A DNA stretch of 64,000 bases, taken from assembly GCA_026390575.1 (NCBI GenBank), contig JAPLFR010000015.1, positions 233,101-297,100 of the forward strand, given 5' to 3'. Each line of letters begins with the position of its first letter. The first letter of the stretch is position 1. A program made the translations under genes and the position numbers. Below are positions 1 to 7,355 of the stretch, piece by piece. The notes beneath the pieces were generated by a model. It was not told where the DNA came from. It did no database searches and was given only the letters and a program-made list of their open reading frames with translations. The DNA comes from Ignavibacteriales bacterium. Its GTDB lineage: Bacteria; Bacteroidota; Ignavibacteria; UBA10030.

Positions 1-71
1 TGAATTAATTTTCCAGTTTACAATATAGAGTAGTAAAAATAAAATCATTCATCAATTATGGAGATACTATC

Positions 72-650
72 ATGAAAAGAATAACAATCGTCCTTCTTGC
101 CATTTTCGTTGCCGCGGTGTCTGTGTCGGCACAATCTGACTGGAAATTAGACAAAGTCCATTCCAGCGTCACGTTCACAGTGCGCCATATGGTTATTTCT
201 GAAGTCACTGGAAGCTTCAAAGATTTTACCATTGCTCTGAAATCCGCAAAGGATGATTTCTCGGATGCAGAAGTCCAGAGCACCATCAAGGTCGGCAGCC
301 TCAGCACAGATAATACCATGCGGGATAATCATCTTAAATCTGATGACTTTTTTAATGCTGAAAAATTTCCGGAAATAAATTTTAAGAGCACATCGTTTGA
401 AAAACTGGGCGATAATAAATATAAAATCACCGGTGATTTGACAATTCGCGATGTGACGAAGAACGTGACATTTGATGCAATACTCAACGGTACGCTTAAA
501 ACTGATCGTGGTGTGCTTTCTGCCTGGAAAGCCACTACGACAATTAATCGGTTTGACTACAATTTAAAGTGGAGCAAAACGCTCGAAACAGGCGGTATGA
601 TAGTTGGAAAAGAAGTGACCATCACATTAAATTTAGAATTGAACAAGTAA
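72..650 (+). CDS. YceI family periplasmic protein
   Basis: This is a 192-residue protein with a signal peptide at about residues 1-21 (hydrophobic core then SVSAQ) and a YceI-type lipocalin-like domain filling the rest. The N-terminal W-x-L-D-K-x-H-S-S-V segment, the VRHM segment and the T-x-N-x-x-RDNHLKS block are characteristic. YceI proteins are periplasmic beta barrels that bind amphiphilic or isoprenoid molecules; the ligand here cannot be read from sequence. A GGAG stands 8 nt before the ATG. The gene is monocistronic in this window and is followed by a strong hairpin at 663-691. Family assignment is secure; physiological role is unknown. Confidence 0.9.
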   Translation: MKRITIVLLAIFVAAVSVSAQSDWKLDKVHSSVTFTVRHMVISEVTGSFKDFTIALKSAKDDFSDAEVQSTIKVGSLSTDNTMRDNHLKSDDFFNAEKFPEINFKSTSFEKLGDNKYKITGDLTIRDVTKNVTFDAILNGTLKTDRGVLSAWKATTTINRFDYNLKWSKTLETGGMIVGKEVTITLNLELNK

Positions 651-662
651 CCCTTTCTCAAA

Positions 663-691
663 ATGGAGCCTGCTTATTCAGCGGGCTCCAT
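663..691 (+). terminator. Rho-independent terminator-like hairpin after yceI gene
   Basis: An 11-bp stem (one T-G wobble) with a 7-nt loop starts 12 nt after the YceI stop codon. It is followed by a moderately T-rich tract (TCTCTTTATT). It is well placed to end the yceI transcript. Confidence 0.65.
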
Positions 692-737
692 CTCTTTATT
701 CTCCCACTCAATTAGCACTAGAATATTTCAGGTATTG

Positions 738-756
738 CTATTGCATTAGGCAATAG
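738..756 (+). terminator. second inverted repeat upstream of pfkA
   Basis: CTATTGC and GCAATAG form a perfect 7-bp stem around a 5-nt loop, followed by TTAATTTCTTC. It could be a second, weaker terminator of the upstream transcript or a structure in the pfkA leader. The T-tract is poor, so the role is uncertain. Confidence 0.3.
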
Positions 757-846
757 TTAATTTCTTCAATGAAGAGTTTTTCTTCTTAATTCTCATAGAA
801 GCTACGACGCTGGAATTGTTTTTCTTTTGTAAGAAAGGAATACACA

Positions 847-1956
847 ATGAAACGTCACCCAATCAAACGCATAGCTATTAACACCGGCGGCGGCGATGCA
901 CCGGGTTTGAATGCCGTCATCCGCGCAGCGGTTGTTTCTGCCATTAATCGCGGGTGGGAATGTTACGGCATACGCGATGGCTATAATGGATTGCTGGAAC
1001 CGAAAAATTATCCTGATGGTGGAATCATTCCGCTACCCAGGTCGAAAGTGCGCGGTATTACGCATCTCGGCGGAACGATTCTTGGCACTACGAACAAAGG
1101 CAATCCGCTGAAATGGCCAGTAAAAGGAAAAGATGGTCAACTGCATGAAATCGATCGTACTGATGAGCTGATAAAGATGTTTCAGAAAAACAAAATTGAT
1201 GCGCTTATAGCTATAGGCGGCGATGGATCGCTCGGAATAGCAAATGTACTTTCGCAAAAAGGATTACGTGTGGTCGGCGTTCCTAAGACCATCGACAATG
1301 ATTTGGATAAGACAGTTATTACATTCGGATTTGACACGGCAGTCTCGTTTGCAACAGCATGCATTGATCGGCTGCATACGACTGCGGAATCGCACCAACG
1401 TGTAATGGTTGTGGAAGTCATGGGCCGCTATGCTGGATGGATTGCTCTTGAGTGCGGTGTTTCGGGTACCGCAGATGCGATTCTCATCCCAGAAATTCCT
1501 TATGATATTCACAAGATTGCAAATAAAATTGAAGACCGTTGGGAAAGCGGGGCACATTTTGCTATCGTCGTAGTAGCGGAAGGCGCTAAACCGAAAGGCG
1601 GAACAGTTTCCGTTGTCTCGAAAGAAATCGGCCGGGCTGAAAAGCTTGGTGGTGCGGGTGAACGCGTTGCGAAAGAAATTCAGGATATTACTGGAAAAGA
1701 AACGCGTTGTGTGGTACTCGGACATCTGCTGCGTGGCGGAACCCCGACAACTTTTGACCGGCTCATTTCACTTCGTTTTGGCGCAGCGGCTGTCCGCGCC
1801 TTAAGTGAAGGACAATCCGGGATCATGGTTGCATTAGATCCGCCAACCGTACGGTATGTGCCTCTTGCCGATGCAACCCATCGGATGAAAACCGTTCCTA
1901 CCGATTGCGATATTATTCTTACAGCGCGTGATTTGGGAGTCAGTTTTGGAGATTAG
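847..1956 (+). CDS. pfkA: 6-phosphofructokinase
   Basis: This 369-residue cytoplasmic glycolytic enzyme phosphorylates fructose 6-phosphate to fructose 1,6-bisphosphate. Visible signatures are GGGDAPGLNAVIR near residues 14-26, GGDGS at 124-128, PKTIDND at 146-152 with the catalytic aspartates, and MGRYAGW at 192-198. In this family a glycine after GGD marks ATP use and an aspartate marks pyrophosphate use. Here it is glycine, but the residue before TIDND is lysine, which is usual in PPi-type and group III enzymes. The protein is therefore probably a group III PFK, whose phosphoryl donor cannot be called firmly from sequence. AAAGGA precedes the start. No other glycolytic genes are nearby. 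Confidence 0.9.
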   Translation: MKRHPIKRIAINTGGGDAPGLNAVIRAAVVSAINRGWECYGIRDGYNGLLEPKNYPDGGIIPLPRSKVRGITHLGGTILGTTNKGNPLKWPVKGKDGQLHEIDRTDELIKMFQKNKIDALIAIGGDGSLGIANVLSQKGLRVVGVPKTIDNDLDKTVITFGFDTAVSFATACIDRLHTTAESHQRVMVVEVMGRYAGWIALECGVSGTADAILIPEIPYDIHKIANKIEDRWESGAHFAIVVVAEGAKPKGGTVSVVSKEIGRAEKLGGAGERVAKEIQDITGKETRCVVLGHLLRGGTPTTFDRLISLRFGAAAVRALSEGQSGIMVALDPPTVRYVPLADATHRMKTVPTDCDIILTARDLGVSFGD

Positions 1957-2062
1957 TTGATTCATGAAATGTAGATGAAAATCCAACTATATTTAAAGTA
2001 TATTCTTTCGTACAAATTATTTCAACCCAGACATCGAATTATAAACTATTGGGGGCTATACT

Positions 2063-4033
2063 GTGACCAGACCAACGATAAACACCGACGCAAAAAGCCA
2101 GCAAGTTGAAAAAGCCCTTCAAGCATCAGATATGCGTTATCGACTGCTTGCCGAACACATGCGAGATGTGATCTGGACGATGGATCCGGATGGACAATTT
2201 ACGTACGTCAGTCCGTCTGTTTTTCACTTAAGAGGCTATACGGCAGAAGAAGTGATGCGGCAATCCGTCCAAGAAGCTTTTACGTCCGACTCTGCAATTC
2301 GGGTGTTAGCCGGCATCAATGTTTTATTAGCGGAGAATGAGATTCAAGATGTTCATGCAAATTGGGAATTGCAGCAGCCATGTAAAGATGGGAGTACGGT
2401 ATGGACTGAAGTGAGTGTGAATATTATCCGTGATAAACTCGGACCTGCATATACCGTTCTTGGGGTAAGCCGTGATATAACCGAGCGTAAAATTGCTGAA
2501 GGAATAATCGCTGAACAGGCTCATCTGTTAAATGTTGCTCTTGATCCAATTATTCTACGGGATATGAATGATGGTCTTATCTTTTGGAATAAAGCAGCTG
2601 AAAACTTATATGGTTGGACCTTCGATGAAGCAAAGTCATTAAAAGCCGCTCAGTGTATCGCAGAAGTGGATCAGCCCAAATACGAACGTGGAGTGAAAGA
2701 ATTTATTGAAAAAGGAGAATGCAAAATTGAATTGCAGCAAAGAGCCAAAAATGGCCGCAAAATAATAACACTCTCTCAATGGTCTCTTGTGCGGAATCGG
2801 GAGGGTGAACCTTACGCCCGCCTCGCCATCGACCGTGATGTTACCGAACAGCGTTATTTTGAAACACAGCTTCGCCGATCACAACGAATGGAAAGTCTAG
2901 GAACATTAGCGGGCGGTATAGCACACGATTTAAATAATGTTCTCGCACCTATCCTGATGTCAATCCAAATCTTAAATATGAAACTTACTGATCCCAACCT
3001 TAAAAAGCTTATTGCATCTCTTGAAGCGAGTACCAAACGGGGCAGCGACATTATTAAGCAGGTATCGACCTTTGCGCGCGGTACCGAGAAGAACTTTGCG
3101 CCTCAACAATTACGATATATTATTGCGGAAATAGAATCTATTATCAAGGGAACGTTTCCTAAGAATATTCAAGTACGCATCGGAATTTCAAAGGATCTCT
3201 CGCTTGTTTTGGGCGACGCGGCACAATTGCAACAGATGCTGATGAATCTCTGCCTCAATGCACGCGATGCTATGCCTGACGGAGGCCGTCTCACCGTGAC
3301 CGTAGAGGGCATGTACATGGATGAAAGCTTTGCTCGCATGATACTCGGTGCTCATCCGGGTCAGTATGTCGTGCTTACAATTGCGGATACGGGCACGGGC
3401 ATCCCAATGGAAATTCAAGAAAAAGTATTTGAACCGTTTTTTTCAACAAAAGATAAGGGGAAGGGGAGTGGACTTGGTCTTTCCATGGTCTATACCATTG
3501 TAAAATCGCACAATAGTTTTATCAAATTGTACAGTGAAATTGGCAAAGGAACAGAAATAAAAATCTTTCTCCCTGCGACTCAACAAACCGAGAAAAAGGT
3601 TGCCCCTCATTTAGAGGATGTACCTACAATGGGCAACGGAGAAAACATTCTTGTTGTTGACGATGAACTGTCTGTATTAGAAATTTCTAAAGAAATACTC
3701 GAGGTGCGCGGCTATCGTGTGCTGACAGCTGCAGATGGAGCGGAAGCAACTGCCCTTTTTGCCAGTGCAGAAAAAGGATCCATTGACCTCGTTATAACGG
3801 ACATGAACATGCCGTTGATGGATGGATCATCGACCATCAGAGCATTAAGACGGCTTGCACCATCTTTAAAGATAGTCGTTTCAAGCGGTTTATTGACAGA
3901 TGTAAATTCGGCAGGTGTGGCTGGCCTCGATATTCAAGGATATCTCACAAAACCATACACAGCCGACCAGCTTACGTCAATGGTAAATAAAGTTCTCAAA
4001 AAAGAATATCATCCAGAATCCGGCAAGAGTTAA
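2063..4033 (+). CDS. Hybrid PAS sensor histidine kinase with C-terminal receiver domain
   Basis: This 656-residue soluble kinase starts at GTG, with a GGGGG run 8 nt upstream. Two PAS/PAC modules occupy about residues 23-143 and 150-265. The HisKA domain carries GGIAHDLNN with phospho-accepting His288. The HATPase_c domain has the N box around NLCLNARDAMPDGG (395-408), the G1 box ADTGTGIP (441-448) and the G2 box GKGSGLGLS. A receiver domain spans about 528-645, with the acidic pair VVDDE, phosphoacceptor Asp580 and Lys630. No membrane segment is present, so it should sense an intracellular signal. No DNA-binding partner is adjacent. The following gene is another kinase, 132 bp downstream. 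The ligand of the PAS domains is unknown. Confidence 0.88.
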   Translation: MTRPTINTDAKSQQVEKALQASDMRYRLLAEHMRDVIWTMDPDGQFTYVSPSVFHLRGYTAEEVMRQSVQEAFTSDSAIRVLAGINVLLAENEIQDVHANWELQQPCKDGSTVWTEVSVNIIRDKLGPAYTVLGVSRDITERKIAEGIIAEQAHLLNVALDPIILRDMNDGLIFWNKAAENLYGWTFDEAKSLKAAQCIAEVDQPKYERGVKEFIEKGECKIELQQRAKNGRKIITLSQWSLVRNREGEPYARLAIDRDVTEQRYFETQLRRSQRMESLGTLAGGIAHDLNNVLAPILMSIQILNMKLTDPNLKKLIASLEASTKRGSDIIKQVSTFARGTEKNFAPQQLRYIIAEIESIIKGTFPKNIQVRIGISKDLSLVLGDAAQLQQMLMNLCLNARDAMPDGGRLTVTVEGMYMDESFARMILGAHPGQYVVLTIADTGTGIPMEIQEKVFEPFFSTKDKGKGSGLGLSMVYTIVKSHNSFIKLYSEIGKGTEIKIFLPATQQTEKKVAPHLEDVPTMGNGENILVVDDELSVLEISKEILEVRGYRVLTAADGAEATALFASAEKGSIDLVITDMNMPLMDGSSTIRALRRLAPSLKIVVSSGLLTDVNSAGVAGLDIQGYLTKPYTADQLTSMVNKVLKKEYHPESGKS

Positions 4034-4165
4034 TACTATTCAATAGTTTTCTCCGTGCTATCAGTGTTTATATCCTGGTAGTAATTCAATAAAATAATAA
4101 GAGTGTCGGTGAAGTGTCAATCCTGACATATTCTGAGATGTATGAAATAGCAAAGGATAATTGTT

Positions 4166-5530
4166 ATGATATCTAGCACAGATCCAAGAATTCGGAAATA
4201 TGTTGAAGTTGCCCATGCAATGAAGAAAGGAAGCTTCAACGTCGCTATTTCAAAAGAAGGAACGGATGAAGTGGCTGAGCTCGGAGCTGCACTGGAAGAC
4301 CTTGCTCGTTCATTGGATAAACGTTTTGAAGAAATCAGAACGCTCTCGGCTATTACAGCGCATGTTAATTCAGGGATGATGTTAGACGACGTGCTCAATT
4401 CTGTTTTTGAATCCTTTAGACCCATTATTCCATACGATCGCATTGGATGCGCACTTATTGAAGAAAACGAAAAGATTGTACGTGCGTATTGGGCGCGTTC
4501 GGATGCATTAGACATGGTGATAACGAAAGGATATTCGGCGCCGCTGGAAGGAAGTAGTTTGCACACCATTATGAAAACAGGCAATCCTCGTATTATCAAC
4601 AACTTAGAAAATTACCTTGTCGAGCACCCTCACTCCGATTCAACACAAAAAATTGTAAGAGAAGGAATGCGCTCCAGTTTTACATGTCCTTTAAGTGCAC
4701 TGGGAAAACCCATCGGATTTCTTTTCTTTTCCAGTATGAAACCTGATATGTATGCAAAAATTCATCGGGATATTTTTATTCAAATTGCTAATCATTTATC
4801 CACTATTGTAGAAAAAAGCAGGTACCTTCAGCAGCTTCTTGAATTGAACGAGCTTAAAAATAAATTCCTTGGCATGGCAGCGCACGATTTGCGGAATCCA
4901 CTTTCGACCATTAAAGGGTATCTTGAATTATTCCTCACCGATGCATTAGGCAAACTCACCGTTGATCAAAGAGAAGTGCTGAATGATATGAATCAGTCAA
5001 GCGACCATATGCTGGAGTTGATCAATGATCTTCTCGATGTGACGGCAATTGAGACGGGAAATTTACAACTGAAGCGAGAAACGACAGAAATCGGCGAACT
5101 CCTTCACGCTGCTCAGGCTTCACTTCGTGTGCTTGCACATGCGAAGTCGATAGAAATCATACTCGACCTTCCCGAGGTACTCCCTGTTCTGCAAATCGAT
5201 CAGGCGCGGATTAAACAAGTGCTTACGAACCTCATCACGAATGCATTGAAATATTCTTTTTCTCATACTACCGTTACACTCAATGTCAGAGTGTTTGAAA
5301 AAGAGGTGTGGATTGCCGTAAAAGATCAGGGACAAGGTATTCCGGTTGAAGAAATGAAACATCTGTTTAAGGAGTTTTCACGTACAAGCGTGAAGCCCAC
5401 CGCAGGCGAAAAATCGATCGGGCTTGGTCTTGCTATTACGCGCCGCATCGTCGATGCTCATGGTGGTATTATTTGGGTGGATAGTGAAATTGGAAAAGGA
5501 TCAACGTTTACTTTTTCACTGCCGATATAG
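4166..5530 (+). CDS. GAF-domain sensor histidine kinase
   Basis: This is a 454-residue kinase without membrane segments. Residues 8-58 resemble the amphipathic helices of a HAMP module although no transmembrane helix precedes them. A GAF domain follows at about 60-215, then HisKA (NKFLGMAAHDLRNPLS, His240) and HATPase_c with an N box near NLITNALKYS, KDQGQGIP and GLGLAITRRIV. AAAGGA stands about 9 nt before the ATG. It lies 132 bp after the hybrid kinase, and the two may act in one pathway. The stimulus is unknown. The downstream asparaginase-domain gene starts 34 bp later and may be co-transcribed. Confidence 0.85.
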   Translation: MISSTDPRIRKYVEVAHAMKKGSFNVAISKEGTDEVAELGAALEDLARSLDKRFEEIRTLSAITAHVNSGMMLDDVLNSVFESFRPIIPYDRIGCALIEENEKIVRAYWARSDALDMVITKGYSAPLEGSSLHTIMKTGNPRIINNLENYLVEHPHSDSTQKIVREGMRSSFTCPLSALGKPIGFLFFSSMKPDMYAKIHRDIFIQIANHLSTIVEKSRYLQQLLELNELKNKFLGMAAHDLRNPLSTIKGYLELFLTDALGKLTVDQREVLNDMNQSSDHMLELINDLLDVTAIETGNLQLKRETTEIGELLHAAQASLRVLAHAKSIEIILDLPEVLPVLQIDQARIKQVLTNLITNALKYSFSHTTVTLNVRVFEKEVWIAVKDQGQGIPVEEMKHLFKEFSRTSVKPTAGEKSIGLGLAITRRIVDAHGGIIWVDSEIGKGSTFTFSLPI

Positions 5531-5564
5531 AAAGAAACGGACTGATATCAAGAGGAAATACTAT

Positions 5565-6053
5565 ATGGCAATTAGAATTTTTATTACCGGTGGAACATTT
5601 GACAAAGAATACAATGAGCTGGATGGCAAACTATTTTTTAAAGATACACACCTTCCGGAAATGCTTAAATTAGGAAGATGTAAAGTGCCCGTGGATATCC
5701 GTGCACTGATGCTTGTTGATAGCTTAGAAATGACCGACGCAGATCGTCAGATTATTGTTGAACAAAGTCGGAAATGTAAGGAAGATCGAATTGTTATCAC
5801 ACATGGCACAGACACAATGGAAGAAACAGCAAAGGTGCTTGGTCAAGCGAGCCTGGATAAAACCATTGTCCTTACCGGGGCCATGGTGCCGTACAAATTT
5901 GGCAGTTCAGATGGACTATTCAATCTTGGCAGCGCGCTCGCGTTTGCGCAAACTCTCCCCCGAGGTGTTTATATTGTAATGAACGGCCGGTATTTTACAT
6001 GGGATAATGTGAAAAAAAATAAAAAAATTGGAGAGTTTGAAGAAGCCAGGTAA
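5565..6053 (+). CDS. Short asparaginase-domain protein
   Basis: This 162-residue protein corresponds to the N-terminal half of type I/II L-asparaginases. Both catalytic threonine motifs are present: TGGTFDKE near the N terminus and THGTDTMEETA near residues 77-87. LTGAMVP follows. The C-terminal domain of full-length asparaginases is absent. The open frame extends upstream to 5424 inside the preceding kinase gene, but the ATG at 5565 has AAGAGGAAA just before it and begins directly with the first beta strand, so I chose it. Stand-alone short asparaginase-domain proteins are a recognised family; whether they hydrolyse asparagine is not settled by sequence. Confidence 0.78.
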   Translation: MAIRIFITGGTFDKEYNELDGKLFFKDTHLPEMLKLGRCKVPVDIRALMLVDSLEMTDADRQIIVEQSRKCKEDRIVITHGTDTMEETAKVLGQASLDKTIVLTGAMVPYKFGSSDGLFNLGSALAFAQTLPRGVYIVMNGRYFTWDNVKKNKKIGEFEEAR

Positions 6054-6110
6054 TATGAGGATATTTGGTTAACGAACACGACAGCCCGTTTCGCCATGGA
6101 CTTTTTGTTT

Positions 6111-6166
6111 GTGAACGCTGTAGGGATCTGAGCCGAAGGCTCATGCGCCTCTGGCGCAGAACCTAC
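6111..6166 (-). repeat. Broken tRNA-Val 3' fragment carrying two back-to-back hairpins
   Basis: Positions 6111-6125 match 6192-6206 of the neighbouring tRNA-Val 3' end at 14 of 15 positions. The 7-nt AACCTAC at 6160-6166 matches tRNA positions 6211-6217. In the intact tRNA only four bases of T loop lie between these parts. Here there are 34 nt containing two perfect 6-bp hairpins with 3-nt loops, at 6129-6143 and 6144-6158. The rest of the tRNA is missing. The remaining gene-free sequence from 6054 to 6562 holds only the tRNA and a leader hairpin. Confidence 0.6.
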
Positions 6167-6192
6167 TCTATTTGATATTAAAACTGAAGATG

Positions 6193-6267
6193 TGGACGCT
6201 GTAGGGTTCGAACCTACGACCTCTGCCTTGTAAGGGCAGCGCTCTGAACCAGCTGAGCTAAGCGTCC
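6193..6267 (-). tRNA. tRNA-Val (anticodon UAC)
   Basis: Read on the minus strand, a 7-bp acceptor stem (GGACGCU with AGCGUCC) closes a cloverleaf. The D arm lies around AGCUCAGCUGGUU. The anticodon stem CUGCC/GGCAG holds loop CUUACAA, giving anticodon UAC. The T arm is GUAGG-UUCGAAC-CCUAC. The discriminator is A and the CCA end is not encoded. No other tRNA is adjacent. Confidence 0.95.
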
Positions 6268-6483
6268 ATTTCAACACCATTCAAATTTACGGATTCTTCT
6301 CTGCTATTGCAAACCTCCAATAATCATACTAATTGAGAGAAAATAATCGCATTGATTATACTGAAAATAATATCCTTAATATTGAGTCGAGTGGGAATCA
6401 TTTTCGTCTCCAGACTGTTTTAATTTCAGTTCTTCAAATGTAATTCACGCTACTTAATTGATTTAGCACCTTTTTTTTCGTAG

Positions 6484-6503
6484 GATAGCTTCAGAAAGCT
6501 ATC
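6484..6503 (+). promoter_or_regulatory. Perfect hairpin in the leader of the respiratory operon
   Basis: GATAGCTT and AAGCTATC form a perfect 8-bp stem around a 4-nt loop, 60 nt before actA. It follows a run of T residues, and a weaker CGGT/ACCG pair comes after it. It could be a leader RNA structure or an operator. There is no T-tract after it, so it is not a standard terminator. Confidence 0.4.
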
Positions 6504-6562
6504 ATCATATCGGTGTGTTCTACCGGTATAATTAAAAACAGGAGAATGTACACCGAACGTTT

Positions 6563-7132
6563 ATGAAAAAAGCGCTCCTTGATTACACACTTCGCATTCG
6601 TCTGCCAATCATTCTCTTTGTTGGAGTGCTGTCGTTCATTGCTACGTATTTCTATTCTCGCGCTGAACGCGACGGAATAGGATATTCACCCGTTCAGCCA
6701 ATTGCATTTTCGCATAAGCTTCATGCTGGTACAATGCAAATTGACTGCAAGTATTGCCATTCTGCGGTTTCATTCTCTCCCCATGCAACCATTCCTTCTG
6801 TGGCAACGTGCATGAATTGTCACGCAATAGCACGAAAAGATAAACCTGAAATCGTCAAACTCACAAAATATTATAACGAAGGTATAGCTTTGCCATGGAA
6901 ACGCGTTCATCGTGTACCCGATTATGCATATTTTAATCATAGTGTACATATCAACAAAGGAATCGAATGTGCGAGCTGCCATGGTAAGGTAGAAGATATG
7001 GATGGTGCGATGCAGGTATCGGAGTTTTCTATGGCAGCGTGCTTGAATTGTCATCGCAATGCACGAACTTTGCTAACAAATATTCATGGAGTGAAAATGG
7101 GACCAGAAAATTGTTATGCGTGTCATCGTTAA
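6563..7132 (+). CDS. actA: Alternative complex III subunit A, pentahaem cytochrome c
   Basis: This 189-residue protein has one N-terminal membrane segment (about residues 13-31) and five CxxCH haem c motifs, starting at residues 62, 83, 136, 160 and 184. Additional histidines such as the FSHKLH and FNHSVH segments are likely distal haem ligands. Five haems behind a single anchor is the hallmark of ActA, which passes electrons from ActB towards ActE and the oxidase on the periplasmic face. It is the first gene of a plus-strand operon running to about 21.35 kb. The operon order (actA, actB, actC, actD/E, actF) supports the assignment. Confidence 0.92.
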   Translation: MKKALLDYTLRIRLPIILFVGVLSFIATYFYSRAERDGIGYSPVQPIAFSHKLHAGTMQIDCKYCHSAVSFSPHATIPSVATCMNCHAIARKDKPEIVKLTKYYNEGIALPWKRVHRVPDYAYFNHSVHINKGIECASCHGKVEDMDGAMQVSEFSMAACLNCHRNARTLLTNIHGVKMGPENCYACHR

Positions 7133-7142
7133 ACGGTTGAGT

Positions 7143-7355
7143 ATGGAAACAACACAAGAAAAATATTCACATAGTCGCCGTTCATTTTTTGTGCGACTTT
7201 TTAGCGGTATCGCAGGAGGTTGGATAGTGGGCAATCTGTTCTCAAGCCTTGTACGCAGCACAACAGGCACTGGGAGTAAGAGAGTTGTGCAGGCTAAGAT
7301 CAATCCATTGGCAGTTCAACGCACGAATAAGGATTCAATATCTCATGGCGCATAA
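7143..7355 (+). CDS. Small twin-arginine membrane protein in the act operon
   Basis: This is a 70-residue protein starting 10 nt after actA and ending inside the first codons of actB (11-nt overlap with the actB start at 7345). An earlier in-frame ATG at 7116 lies inside actA and is less likely. The N terminus carries S-R-R-S-F-F followed by a hydrophobic stretch of about 18 residues, which looks like a Tat signal or signal anchor. No cofactor motif (CxxCH, Rieske or FeS cysteines) is visible in the remaining 35 residues. It resembles the N terminus of a Rieske-type precursor without its cluster domain. I do not recognise a family; a structural role in complex III is only suggested by position. 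Confidence 0.6.
   Translation: METTQEKYSHSRRSFFVRLFSGIAGGWIVGNLFSSLVRSTTGTGSKRVVQAKINPLAVQRTNKDSISHGA

Noticed and set aside
6191-6193. Encoded CCA end for tRNA-Val
   Set aside because: The bases after the acceptor stem read A, C, A, so CCA is not genomically encoded.
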